The notes beneath the pieces are model-generated. The model did not search any database and was not told the DNA's origin. It saw only the letters and a program-made list of their open reading frames with translations. 64,000 bases of DNA, taken from Pseudomonadota bacterium (lineage in GTDB: Bacteria > Pseudomonadota > Alphaproteobacteria > Caulobacterales > Caulobacteraceae). Within the stretch, counting starts at the first letter, position 1. Every line of letters begins with the position of its first letter. The DNA is taken from the NCBI GenBank assembly GCA_018241995.1, contig JAFECT010000013.1, forward strand, positions 1-64,000. The letters run 5' to 3'. Made by a program: the position numbers and the translations under genes. Positions 28,702 to 37,254 of the stretch are shown piece by piece.

Positions 28702-29835
28702 TCACCGCTTGGGCGGCGGACCCTTGCCGTCGTGCTTGCGCCGCTCCCCATCGGGCTCCCCGACCACTTCCACCACAACGCTGGGCGCTGCTGCCCGCTC
28801 GGGCCGCGGGGAGCTTGGGCACGTATGGTGGAATTCCGGCTTGGGAAAACACGAGAAGTCCCCAAACAGGTCGGGCTGGCGCACAGCCCCATCCTCCTCT
28901 AGGCGCATGTTGGAATAGTAGAACTGGCAGAAGGTCTCGTCGTTGATCGTCACGACATTGCGGCCGTCCGGCGAGCGGTCGATACGCGCGCGCAGGCGGT
29001 CACAGGCGTGCAGCACCCCGTGGTACATGATGTCGTAGCCCCAGGGCGCGAGGTCCACGAGGCGGCCACTCTCGTAGGAAGAGGACTGCAGCCGAGCCTG
29101 GGCGTCGTCCACCCCGGTCACGACACATACAAGATCCGCCGGTGGCTCGGCCTGACCATAGCCGCGGCTTGGCTGCGGCGCGCGCCGATTGATCAGGACG
29201 CCTGTCGTACCCTGCCTGCATCCTGCCCGATCATGCGCAGGCCCAGACGCGGTGGCCAACGCCAGCGCGCGGGTCATGTCGCTGGAACGCACCACGCCTG
29301 AAGAGGCCTGCAACTCCTTGAAGCGGGGCTCCGCGCCGACAAGCAGTCGCACGGTCTCCGCCGTGTCATGCTTCTGCAGGCGGCGACTGAAAGTCGTCTC
29401 GGTCCCGCTCGGCAGCGCATAGTGCGCCAGATGCACAAGGTCGTCCTCGATCGCGCCGTCATAGATCGGCGCTTCGTCCCAGCATGAATCCGCAAAGCGG
29501 TGCCGGTCCTCGGTGCAGTCAGCCGGTGGGTAGACTGCGCGATAGGCGCGGAAGAGGTCCTTGTCCGTGCGGTGCAGCCACAGGTTCAGGGCGATGATGT
29601 CGTTGGAATCCAGCGTCCGGTTCAGGCTGGCTTCCTCCGCCAACAAAGCAAACATCACCGTGTAGCGGTAGAGCGCGAGTTGGTTGCTTTCCGCTCCGGC
29701 GAACACCCGTTTGCCGGCGAATTTCTCCACAGGCCCATGGCTGGCGTGCAGGTCGTCAGATGCTGATGCGGGAACCCCGCAGACGATCGCGGCTGCGGCG
29801 GCGACAGCCGCGAACCCATGCGTGACGCTAAGCAT
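28702..29835 (-). CDS. Exported protein of unknown function
   Basis: A 377-residue protein with a signal peptide (MLSVTHGFAAVAAAAAIVCG, cleavage near ASA). The mature part contains eight or more cysteines (for example PADCTEDRHRFADSCWDE and LHACDRLRA), a helical TLDSNDIIALNLWLHRTDKD segment, and a basic, charged tail (GERRKHDGKGPPPKR). I recognise no family. ATG 29835 follows AAGGGGGG; a GTG/ATG further upstream lacks a ribosome site. It is the neighbour of the met operon regulator on the same strand but is read toward it, with 71 bases between. Confidence 0.7.
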   Translation of the reverse strand: MLSVTHGFAAVAAAAAIVCGVPASASDDLHASHGPVEKFAGKRVFAGAESNQLALYRYTVMFALLAEEASLNRTLDSNDIIALNLWLHRTDKDLFRAYRAVYPPADCTEDRHRFADSCWDEAPIYDGAIEDDLVHLAHYALPSGTETTFSRRLQKHDTAETVRLLVGAEPRFKELQASSGVVRSSDMTRALALATASGPAHDRAGCRQGTTGVLINRRAPQPSRGYGQAEPPADLVCVVTGVDDAQARLQSSSYESGRLVDLAPWGYDIMYHGVLHACDRLRARIDRSPDGRNVVTINDETFCQFYYSNMRLEEDGAVRQPDLFGDFSCFPKPEFHHTCPSSPRPERAAAPSVVVEVVGEPDGERRKHDGKGPPPKR

Positions 29836-29953
29836 ATTCCCCCCTTTGGCTAGCTTGGGGGGAAACCCTAACGCCAAATTGACGAATCGCAAAAGTTGTG
29901 CCGTCGACTCAGATCGACCTTAGATTGGCCGAACATGTTCAACTATCGGAGGA

Positions 29954-30229
29954 TCACCGCGCCAGTTTCTCGTCGGTCAGCCGCGCCAGGTGTCCTACCA
30001 GTATGGTCGGCCCCGACAGGCTAAGGCCGACCTCGTCGTCGGCGGCGAGCAGCACCGTCTCGCCGGCGATGCCGAACTCGGCGTGGCCTATGCTCCCTGT
30101 GAAAGGCCTGCGCTCCAGCGGCCGGGTTGCGCCGAGTTTGTTCAGCGCCCAAAGCGCCGCGCGGCGCAGGTCCACGTCGTGCTCGGCGCCGAGCACCAGT
30201 GTCATGCGATCATACGGTTCTTGGCTCAT
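29954..30229 (-). CDS. Small hypothetical protein
   Basis: A 91-residue soluble protein: MTLVLGAEHDVDLRRAALWA, then ERRPFTGSIGHAEFGIAGET and LLAADDEVGLSLSGPT. The mixture of short strands suggests a compact beta-rich domain. GAGG lies four bases before ATG 30229. No family recognised; codon use resembles its neighbours. Confidence 0.6.
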   Translation of the reverse strand: MSQEPYDRMTLVLGAEHDVDLRRAALWALNKLGATRPLERRPFTGSIGHAEFGIAGETVLLAADDEVGLSLSGPTILVGHLARLTDEKLAR

Positions 30230-30279
30230 GACGCCTCAACTGGTGGAGAGGGCAAAGAGGTTCACTCCCGTCCAGGAAT

Positions 30280-30651
30280 TCACGCCGGACCCTCGCCCAG
30301 CGGCTGCCACAACTCGATCTTCACCCCGGCGGGATCCATCACCCAGGCGAAGCGGCCGTATTCGTGGTCTTCACGGTTCAGCACCGTCTCGCCGGCCGCC
30401 TCGACCTTGGCCAGCACCGCGTCCATGTCGTCGACGATCAGGTTGATCATGAAGGGCGCGTCCGACGGGGCGAAATAGCCGCTGTCCGCCGCGAAGGTGG
30501 TCAGCTGCTGGAAGCCCTGGTCCGGGTTCTTGAACATGGCCGCGCCCCAGGGCGTGACCTCGATCCCCAGCACCCGCTTCCACCAGTCCTTCACCGCCGC
30601 TCCGTCCGCGGCCTTGTAGAACACCCCGCCGATCCCGAGCACCTGGCCCAT
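30280..30651 (-). CDS. VOC-family (glyoxalase/bleomycin-resistance fold) protein
   Basis: A 123-residue protein of the vicinal oxygen chelate superfamily. It has the paired beta-alpha-beta modules: VLGIGGVFYKAADGAAVKDW with RVLGIEV, and the second half PFMINLIVDDMDAVLAKVEA ending in AWVMDPAGVKIELWQP, whose Glu is a typical metal ligand. Substrate unknown. It is followed upstream by an acetyltransferase gene 26 bases away on the same strand. Confidence 0.85.
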   Translation of the reverse strand: MGQVLGIGGVFYKAADGAAVKDWWKRVLGIEVTPWGAAMFKNPDQGFQQLTTFAADSGYFAPSDAPFMINLIVDDMDAVLAKVEAAGETVLNREDHEYGRFAWVMDPAGVKIELWQPLGEGPA

Positions 30652-30677
30652 ATCCGCCTCCCCAGTGACGGGGGAAC

Positions 30678-31238
30678 CTAGCGCAAAGCGTTCCAGCGTT
30701 CACGGCTCATCCGGAACAGCACATGCGGCCTGAGCGGATCATCCTCGGCCAAAACCGGATGGTCGAAGTCGCCGGCCATGTCCCGCTCCAGGCCGATCTT
30801 GCGCATGACCGCCTGGGAGCCGTGGTTGTCCGGCACGGTGATGGCGATGACCTCCGGGGTGTCGAGGTTGGCGAAGGCCCAGTCGCGCGCGGCCAGGGCG
30901 CCTTCGGTCGCCAGTCCCTGGCCCCAGGCGTCGCGCGACAGGCGCCAGCCCAGCTCGATGTTGGGCGTGAAGTGGGCGTCGAAGGTGGTGGTCTTGGCCC
31001 CGATGAAGCCCAGGAAGCGCCGATCCGCCTTGCGCTCCACCGCCCAGAAGCCGTGGCCGTCGCGGTCGATCTGCCCCTGTGCGCGCGCCAACCCGGCGTC
31101 GGCCTGCTCGCGCGTCATCAGGGGGCCGAGGTGGCGCATCACCTCGGGATCGCGGCCCATGGCGGCCCAGGGCTCGCGGTCGCTGTCGCGCCAATCGCGC
31201 AGGATCAGGCGGGGGGTTTCAGCGTAGATCCTGGCCAT
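30678..31238 (-). CDS. GNAT acetyltransferase, RimJ/RimL type
   Basis: A 186-residue protein with the Acetyltransf_3 layout: ETPRLILRDWRDSDREPWAA at the N-terminus, IELGWRLSRDAWGQGLATEG (acetyl-CoA loop) and VPDNHGSQAVMRKIGLERD. These proteins acetylate protein N-termini or small molecules; the target is unknown. A TTG at 31247 overlaps the previous stop, but ATG 31238 is preferred. Probably co-transcribed with the dehydrogenase gene upstream. Confidence 0.88.
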   Translation of the reverse strand: MARIYAETPRLILRDWRDSDREPWAAMGRDPEVMRHLGPLMTREQADAGLARAQGQIDRDGHGFWAVERKADRRFLGFIGAKTTTFDAHFTPNIELGWRLSRDAWGQGLATEGALAARDWAFANLDTPEVIAITVPDNHGSQAVMRKIGLERDMAGDFDHPVLAEDDPLRPHVLFRMSRERWNALR

Positions 31239-31243
31239 CGGGG

Positions 31244-32179
31244 TCAATCCGGAACCGGCGTCACCAGCGCCCGGCCCGCCTCGAACGCCGCCAGGTTCTG
31301 CAGCAGCAGCATCACCATCCGCTGCACCGAGTCCGTCGTGGCCCCGCCGGTGTGCGGCGTCAGCACCGTGTTGGGCACGTCCGCCCAGCGCTCGGGCGGG
31401 GTCGGCTCGTCCACGAAGACGTCGAGCGCAGCGTGCCCCAGCCTGCCCGCCTTCAGGGCCTCGATCAGGGCGTCCTCGTCCACCACCTGACCGCGCGACA
31501 CGTTCACCAGCAGGCCATCGCCGCCCACCGCCTCGATGACCTCCTTCGAGATCATGCCGATATTGGTCTCATCGACCTTGCAGGCGATGACGAGGTTGTC
31601 GCTCCACTTGGCGAGCTCCAGCAGGCTGGCCTTGCGCGGCCATTTGATCTCGGGCTTCTCGCGCGGTCCCCACCAGGCGACCTCCATGCCCAGCGCCTCA
31701 CAGCGCGGCGCCAGGGCTTGGCCGATCGAGCCCATGCCGACGATCCCGACCTTCTGGCCGCGCATGGCGCGGGTCAGGGTCTTGGCCGACTGCACCCATT
31801 CGCCGGAGCGGACCTGAGCGTCGCCGGCCACGATCTCGCGCCGAACGGCCAGCATCAGGCCCAGCGCCATGTCGGCCACTTCCTCATGGTTGACGCCCGG
31901 CGCATGGCTGATCTGCAGCCCCCGCGCCTTGGCCCAGCTCACGTCGATGCGGTCATAGCCGGAGGTGAAACAGGCGATCAGCTTCAGGTTCGGCAGGCTC
32001 TCGATCAGCCCCTTGTCGAGCTCGAACTCACCCGCCACCAGCATCACCCGGATGGCCTGGGCGGCCTCCACCGGCGGATGCTCGTGGAAGCGATAGACGG
32101 GATAGCCGGCCCCTTCCAGGAACGGCGTCAGCCGCCCCAGGTGGCGCTGCATGATCAGGATCGCGGGCTTGTCGGTCAT
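31244..32179 (-). CDS. D-2-hydroxyacid dehydrogenase (glyoxylate/hydroxypyruvate reductase type)
   Basis: A 311-residue NAD(P)-dependent oxidoreductase. The nucleotide-binding motif is VGIVGMGSIGQALAPR; the catalytic Arg is in LVNVSRGQVVDED, Glu in VFVDEPTPPE and His in LTPHTGGATTDS. It probably reduces glyoxylate, hydroxypyruvate or a related 2-oxoacid. It ends six bases before the acetyltransferase ATG. Confidence 0.9.
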   Translation of the reverse strand: MTDKPAILIMQRHLGRLTPFLEGAGYPVYRFHEHPPVEAAQAIRVMLVAGEFELDKGLIESLPNLKLIACFTSGYDRIDVSWAKARGLQISHAPGVNHEEVADMALGLMLAVRREIVAGDAQVRSGEWVQSAKTLTRAMRGQKVGIVGMGSIGQALAPRCEALGMEVAWWGPREKPEIKWPRKASLLELAKWSDNLVIACKVDETNIGMISKEVIEAVGGDGLLVNVSRGQVVDEDALIEALKAGRLGHAALDVFVDEPTPPERWADVPNTVLTPHTGGATTDSVQRMVMLLLQNLAAFEAGRALVTPVPD

Positions 32180-32241
32180 GGCCGACCGATAACGCCGGGA
32201 GGGGCGAGGCGAAAGCCCCTCTCCCCCATCGGACGGCGCCC

Positions 32242-33912
32242 CTAGACCCGCCCGAACTTCTGGAACTTGATCCGGTGCGGGATCAGGCTGTCCGCCCCCA
32301 GTCTGCGCTTCTTGTCTTCCTCATAGGCTTCGAAGTTGCCTTCGAACCATTCCACGTGGCTGTCGCCTTCGAAGGCCAGGATGTGGGTGCAGAGGCGGTC
32401 CAGGAACCAGCGGTCGTGGCTGATCACCACCGCGCAGCCGGCGAAGGCTTCCAGCGCCTCTTCCAGGTTCTGCAGGGTCTCGATGTCCAGGTCATTGGTC
32501 GGTTCGTCGAGCAGGATGACGTTGCCGCCCTCAACCAGGGTCTTGGCCAGGTGCACGCGGTTGCGCTCGCCGCCCGAGAGCAGGCCCACCTTCTTCTGCT
32601 GGTCGCCGCCCTTGAAGTTGAAGCTGCCGACGTAGGAGCGCGAATTGACCTCGCGCTTGCCCACCATCATCACGTCCAGCCCGCCGGAGATCTCCTGCCA
32701 GATGGTCTTGTTGGGATCGAGGTTGTCGCGGCTCTGGTCGACGTAGGCCAGCTTGACCGTCTCGCCCAGGCGGATGGTGCCGTTGTCCGGCTTCTCCTGC
32801 CCGGTGATCAGCCGGAACAGGGTGGATTTGCCGGCGCCGTTCGGCCCGATCACGCCCACGATGCCGTTGGGCGGCAGCTTGAACGACAGGCCCTTGAACA
32901 GGACCTTCTCGCCATAGTCCTTCTCCAGGCCCTCGACCTCCAGGACGACGTTGCCCAGGCGCGGGCCGGGCGGGATCTGGATGGTGGTGAAGGTCTGGGC
33001 GCCGCGGGCGTTCTCGGCCTCGCGCACCATCTCCTCATAGGCCGCCAGGCGGGCCTTGGACTTGGACTGGCGCGCCTTGGCGTTGGAACGCACCCATTCC
33101 AGCTCGCGCGTCATGGCGCGCTGGCGGGCCTCGCTCTCGCTCTGCTCCTGCACCACCCGCTTGGTCTTCTGCTCCAGCCAGCCGGAGTAGTTGCCCTCGT
33201 ACGGGATGCCCTTGCCGCGATCGAGCTCCAGCGTCCACTTGGTCACCTGGTCCAGGAAGTAGCGGTCGTGGGTGACCAGGATCACGCAGCCGGGGAAGGC
33301 CTCCAGGTGGTGCTGCAGCCAGGCCACCGACTCCGCGTCCAGGTGGTTGGTTGGTTCGTCCAGCAGCAGCATGTCGGGCTTCGACAGCAAGAGGCGCGCG
33401 AGCGCCACGCGACGCTTCTCACCGCCCGACAGGTTGGTCACCGGCCAGTCGTTGGGCGGGCAGCGCAGGGCGTCCATCGCCATCTCGATGCGGCTGTCGA
33501 TGTCCCACAGGTCCTGGGCGTCGAGCTTTTCCTGGAGGGCGGTCATCTCCTCCATCAGCTCGTCGGTGTAGTTTTCGCCGAGCTCGTTCGCGACGGCGTT
33601 GTAGCGGTCGAAGATCTGCTTCTCTTCGCACCAGGCGATGACGTTGCCCCAGACGTCGAGGTTGGGGTCCAGCTGGGGCTCCTGCTCGAGGTAGCCCATC
33701 TTGGTGCCCTCGGCGGCCTTGGCCTCGCCCGAGAACTCCTTGTCCAGCCCCGCCATGATCTTGAGCAGGGTCGACTTACCCGAGCCGTTGACCCCGACCA
33801 CGCCGATCTTGGCGTCCGGATAGAACGACAGCCAGATGTTCTCGAACACCTTCTTGCCGCCGGGATAGGCCTTGGTCAGGCCTTGCATCTGGAAAATGTA
33901 CTGGGCGGCCAT
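32242..33912 (-). CDS. ettA: ABC-F ATPase EttA (energy-dependent translational throttle)
   Basis: A 556-residue soluble protein with two ABC ATPase domains. Domain 1 has GVNGSGKST, LSGGEKRRVALARLLL and MLLLDEPTNHLD; domain 2 has GPNGAGKST, LSGGERNRVHLAKTL and ILLDEPTNDLD. Between them lies the charged P-site tRNA-interacting linker (RVVQEQSESEARQRAMTREL). EttA binds the ribosomal E site and gates the first elongation step according to ATP/ADP. It lies directly left of the AT-rich island and has normal high GC content. Confidence 0.95.
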   Translation of the reverse strand: MAAQYIFQMQGLTKAYPGGKKVFENIWLSFYPDAKIGVVGVNGSGKSTLLKIMAGLDKEFSGEAKAAEGTKMGYLEQEPQLDPNLDVWGNVIAWCEEKQIFDRYNAVANELGENYTDELMEEMTALQEKLDAQDLWDIDSRIEMAMDALRCPPNDWPVTNLSGGEKRRVALARLLLSKPDMLLLDEPTNHLDAESVAWLQHHLEAFPGCVILVTHDRYFLDQVTKWTLELDRGKGIPYEGNYSGWLEQKTKRVVQEQSESEARQRAMTRELEWVRSNAKARQSKSKARLAAYEEMVREAENARGAQTFTTIQIPPGPRLGNVVLEVEGLEKDYGEKVLFKGLSFKLPPNGIVGVIGPNGAGKSTLFRLITGQEKPDNGTIRLGETVKLAYVDQSRDNLDPNKTIWQEISGGLDVMMVGKREVNSRSYVGSFNFKGGDQQKKVGLLSGGERNRVHLAKTLVEGGNVILLDEPTNDLDIETLQNLEEALEAFAGCAVVISHDRWFLDRLCTHILAFEGDSHVEWFEGNFEAYEEDKKRRLGADSLIPHRIKFQKFGRV

Positions 33913-34036
33913 GGGGGATCGCTCGCGGGCTGGACGTGACGCGTCGGGGACGGGAGAGCGCGCGGTTTAGCGGAGGGGGGGCGTGAGGGGAAGGGGGGCG
34001 GGGAGAGCGGCGCGCGAATCCGCGGTGCCTCGTCCT

Positions 34037-35908
34037 CTAGGTGGCTGCGTCGGGGCGATCAAAAATCTCCAAAACCCTTATCTCGCGCGCGTCAACTCTC
34101 GCCCGCAGTATTTCTATTGCATCGGATACATATTGGCGCTCACGCGTCGCCCAGTCATTTGCAAGTAATGCCCTGAATAGCGGCTGCGGAATATCCGCGA
34201 TACGTTCTTCGAGCTTTTGAATGCGCCCAGTCCTCATAGTTTCCTTAAATACATTTGGCTTAACTCGTTTTTCTATCCAACTCCTGATATACTCATCTTC
34301 CTTAAGAACTTTTTTTACTTGATTTACTATGATTCGAACATGGCCTTTCTTTTCCTCTTCCGAGTATTTTACGCCGCGCTCGCCAACAAGAAGCGTTATA
34401 TAAAACGCGACCTGGTTTTTGTTTTCCCAATCTAACGAAATTCGCAGAGAGTTTTGCTCAACAGTAGCGTTTTCGTAAAGCAGTTCGAATATCTTTTGCG
34501 GTTCGCGTTCGGGGTCGATCGACTTCATGAGACTCCATATTTTCTCAATTTTAGGCAGGAGCCATTCTTTTTCAAGAAGTGCGGGGTTCATTTGATAGGC
34601 CATTGCGACAACGTTATCATTGCCCATTCTATGGCATATATGATCAAGCGCGAGCCGAAGACTCTTTCCGTCAGAATTTACAAGGAATAACGCGGCAAAA
34701 TATTCCTGAAAAGACCTATGAACAAACTTATACTCTAGTCCGTCGCGTAATATTAAGCAAACCGTTTCCAATAGATCAAATTTACACGATTCCATCGTGC
34801 ACGATAGATTTTCATAGGCAATAGAGTCAATTATATACTTGATAAAATCATTTTCGTAAAATCCAAACTGTTCCAAAGCATAGCTCTTCGCGCAAAAATA
34901 CGAAAATAAGCGCTGAAACTCGTCATATTGGAGCCCGGACGCTAAGTCCCGCTTAAAAACTCCATCCTTTGACGTATCGTGCCTGCGAAATAGCGCTTCA
35001 AACGCAAATTGATAGAACAAATAAACTTTATCGGGTATTTCCGCAAACTGCCTATAGGCTACCAACATCAGCGTACAAAGCAATGGATTAGACAAAAAAT
35101 CACGGTGCTTCATATATAAGGTCGCGTCGACTTCGCTGATAAAGGCGGACTTTATCTCCATATCAAACTGAATGTTATTAAGAAGCTCTATCGCGCTCGC
35201 CTTAGACATTGGCTGAACTCGGCAGAGCGAAAAGCCTTTCCAGGCCGATAGCCCCTCGTTTGGTCGACTGGTAACAACAATTTTCATCGAGGGAAATTTT
35301 ACGGCCAACCCATCAATCTCGCGCGCCATCCATTCCCGGTTGTCTTGGCTAACTTCGTCAAATCCGTCCAATATAGCGACAATTTTACCCTTCTCCATCA
35401 GCGCCTGCGCTACCTCGGAACCTGCCCCAGGAAGAGCTGATAAGAGTTCTTTAGAAATAGAATCCGATAAATTTCCAATGGCGGGGCTAACTAAACGTAA
35501 TTCTATATATACTGGCAGATTTTCTTTTGCGTATATTGTATCTAAGCAATATTTTCTGGTAAACATAGATTTGCCGCCGCCGGCAATTCCCGATATAACT
35601 ATCCTGCGCTTATTTTCTATTTCATATACAAGGTCGGCATGCTGAAGGATAGAGCCATTCTTTTCAAATGAAATTGGGACATACAAATCATTCAGATCAA
35701 CTGGGTCATCTGAAAATAGCGTCTTTACAAATCTTACCCGATGTTCAGTTTTTGATAAATACTTACCGGTCGCTTGCTGGACGTCGAGCTTATTGTTCTT
35801 GACAAAATTTGCGACGAGCCTTCCCCCGCCCGTCACAGTGTTTTCAATAAGCCTCACTGATATGTCAGCAATAATCTTATTGACGTCGACAGTGCCTTCA
35901 GAAGTCAT
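34037..35908 (-). CDS. NACHT-domain NTPase, bacterial NLR-like (candidate antiphage defence protein)
   Basis: A 623-residue STAND NTPase. An N-terminal helical region (1-95) leads into a NACHT module: Walker A GIAGGGKS (107-114), Walker B IVAILDGFDEV (176-186, with the D-G-x-D-E form typical of NACHT), TSRP (213-216), and the helical motifs SNPLLCTLML (273-282) and FVHRSFQEYFAA (395-406). The last 150 or so residues are charged helices with no domain I recognise; no leucine-rich or TPR sensor and no nuclease or TIR effector is visible. Bacterial NACHT proteins are known as antiphage NLR relatives, some acting as single genes. Base composition and codon use are far more AT-rich than all neighbours, indicating transfer. 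Start ATG 35908 has a weak ribosome site. Confidence 0.88.
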   Translation of the reverse strand: MTSEGTVDVNKIIADISVRLIENTVTGGGRLVANFVKNNKLDVQQATGKYLSKTEHRVRFVKTLFSDDPVDLNDLYVPISFEKNGSILQHADLVYEIENKRRIVISGIAGGGKSMFTRKYCLDTIYAKENLPVYIELRLVSPAIGNLSDSISKELLSALPGAGSEVAQALMEKGKIVAILDGFDEVSQDNREWMAREIDGLAVKFPSMKIVVTSRPNEGLSAWKGFSLCRVQPMSKASAIELLNNIQFDMEIKSAFISEVDATLYMKHRDFLSNPLLCTLMLVAYRQFAEIPDKVYLFYQFAFEALFRRHDTSKDGVFKRDLASGLQYDEFQRLFSYFCAKSYALEQFGFYENDFIKYIIDSIAYENLSCTMESCKFDLLETVCLILRDGLEYKFVHRSFQEYFAALFLVNSDGKSLRLALDHICHRMGNDNVVAMAYQMNPALLEKEWLLPKIEKIWSLMKSIDPEREPQKIFELLYENATVEQNSLRISLDWENKNQVAFYITLLVGERGVKYSEEEKKGHVRIIVNQVKKVLKEDEYIRSWIEKRVKPNVFKETMRTGRIQKLEERIADIPQPLFRALLANDWATRERQYVSDAIEILRARVDAREIRVLEIFDRPDAAT

Positions 35909-36050
35909 CGATGATGATCTCGCTTCTGGTGATTCTGTTAGAATATACCAAGACAGCGCTCTTTCAGAGTCAGCTGACCGGCGGCGGACATTGCCTCGTT
36001 TTGTAATGCGCGAGCGCCCGGGACCTTAGGGCTGCTCCCTAAAACCTTCC
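34037..36050. other. AT-rich genomic island with a single gene
   Basis: Composition changes abruptly: 34441-34500 has 25 G/C in 60 and 35521-35580 has 21 in 60, against 44 in 60 at 33001-33060. The AT-rich tract spans the NACHT gene and its upstream region. No transposase, integrase, tRNA or obvious flanking direct repeat is present. A short hairpin (TTAGGG 36026-36031 with CCCTAA 36037-36042) lies at the right edge. The stretch upstream of the gene contains TATATT near 35945-35950 (opposite strand) as a possible -10 element, without a good -35. Confidence 0.65.
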
Positions 36051-36059
36051 CCTATCTAG

Positions 36060-36839
36060 CTACTCGCCCCTCGCCCACTCCATCACCAGAAACCACGGCG
36101 CCCGCCGATACCGCTCCACCACCCCCGCATCCCCCTTCGTCGGCTCCGGCTCCGCGAACCAGGTCATCGTCAGCCCCTGCCCCAGCAGCAACTCCATGTA
36201 CCGCCCCAGCGGCCGGTGCCAGTTCTGCACGCGGATGCCGCGCCACTCGCACCAGACGGCGCGTTCTTCGAGGTAACGGTCCAGGCCGAACATGGGGCGG
36301 CCCTTCGCGTCGTGGGTCCAGCCGATGTCGAGGCCCGCGGTGTTTAAGGGGGTCAGGTTGGCGATCAGCAGGCGGCCGCCGGGTTTCAGCACCCGCGCCA
36401 TCTCGGCGATGGCGGTCTCGATATCGGGGATGTCGATCAGGCTGAGATAGGCGACCACCAGGTCGAAGCTCTCGTCCGCGAACGGCAGGGCCTCGGCGGA
36501 CGCCAGGCGGTAGTCGCCTTCCGGGTCGCGGGCGCGGGCGTGATCGATCAGGGCCGGGGTCGGGTCGATGCCCGTAGGCGCGATCCCCTCGGCGCGCAGC
36601 ATGCGGCAGAACCGGCCCTCGCCGCAGCCGACGTCGAGTGCCGTCCTGGCGCCGGACGCGCGCACCCGCGCCAGCATCGGCCCGTCCAGTACGGCCCTGC
36701 GGCCCCAGTCGTCTGTCTCGGCCATGTCGGCGATCCAGGCGGCGGCGGATCCGGTCAGCCCCCGGTTCGATCCTCGTCCGCCTCGGCCATGGCATCGCTC
36801 CCGCCCCGGACGCCACCCTAGCGCAAGCGAACGGGCCAC
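36060..36839 (-). CDS. Class I SAM-dependent methyltransferase
   Basis: A protein of up to 259 residues. The SAM-binding motif is ALDVGCGEGRFCRMLRAEG, followed by PTGIDPTPALIDHAR, SAEALPFADESFDLVVAY and ARVLKPGGRLLIANL, a Methyltransf_11 pattern. The substrate is unknown. The start is unclear: GTG 36839 adds an Arg/Gly-rich leader, while ATG 36725 (MAETDDWGRR) begins near the domain. It marks the right flank of the AT-rich island and has ordinary GC content. Confidence 0.85.
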   Translation of the reverse strand: MARSLALGWRPGRERCHGRGGRGSNRGLTGSAAAWIADMAETDDWGRRAVLDGPMLARVRASGARTALDVGCGEGRFCRMLRAEGIAPTGIDPTPALIDHARARDPEGDYRLASAEALPFADESFDLVVAYLSLIDIPDIETAIAEMARVLKPGGRLLIANLTPLNTAGLDIGWTHDAKGRPMFGLDRYLEERAVWCEWRGIRVQNWHRPLGRYMELLLGQGLTMTWFAEPEPTKGDAGVVERYRRAPWFLVMEWARGE

Positions 36840-36889
36840 AAAGCCCCCGCTCCGCTTGACCCCTACGCCCGCCGCGCCATCATCGGCGC

Positions 36890-37192
36890 ATGAGCCTTCC
36901 GCGTTCGCTGCCCAGCCTGATCGTCGGGACCGCCGTGACCCTCGTGGGCGCGGCGGCCTTTGCCTATGAGTTCGCCACGCCCCGGCATCGGCATGCGCCG
37001 ACGCGGCTGTGGACGGTGATGGACAAGGTCGGCGTGGGCCTGCCCGCGCCCTCGCCCCGGCTGGTGGCGCCGACGCGCACGCTCTTGAACCTGCCGGTGT
37101 GGCCGGTGCTGGCGGGCCTGGGCCTCTTGGTCGTGGCCAGCCGCTGGCTGCCGCACGACACGGATGACGAGGATTTCGAGGACGAGGACTAG
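36890..37192 (+). CDS. Small membrane protein, unknown function
   Basis: A 100-residue protein with two hydrophobic segments (LIVGTAVTLVGAAAFAYEF and WPVLAGLGLLVVASRWL) and a strongly acidic C-terminal tail (DTDDEDFEDED). The linker contains a basic, Pro-rich part (RHRHAPTRLW). Both ends may lie on the same side of the membrane. No family recognised. It converges with the autotransporter protease. Confidence 0.6.
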   Translation: MSLPRSLPSLIVGTAVTLVGAAAFAYEFATPRHRHAPTRLWTVMDKVGVGLPAPSPRLVAPTRTLLNLPVWPVLAGLGLLVVASRWLPHDTDDEDFEDED

Positions 37193-37201
37193 GCCCAGGA
37201 A

Positions 37202-37244
37202 TCAGCGAAGCGGCCGAAGCCGCCTCGCGTCGTCGCTTAGCTGA
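37202..37244. terminator. Hairpin between convergent genes
   Basis: TCAGCGAAGCG (37202-37212) pairs with CGCTTAGCTGA (37234-37244) with one mismatch, and a small inner GCGGC/GCCGC stem sits inside. It lies between the ends of the small membrane protein gene and the S8 protease gene. Confidence 0.5.
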
Positions 37245-37254
37245 TGCTGCCCGA

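Noticed and set aside
34000..36060. Integrase, tRNA or direct-repeat boundaries of the AT-rich island
   Set aside because: I searched both edges by eye and found none, so it is not called a mobile element, only a compositional island.
36052..36816. Arg/Pro-rich 254-codon frame overlapping the methyltransferase
   Set aside because: It is the same-strand alternate frame of a clear methyltransferase gene, with no motif of its own.
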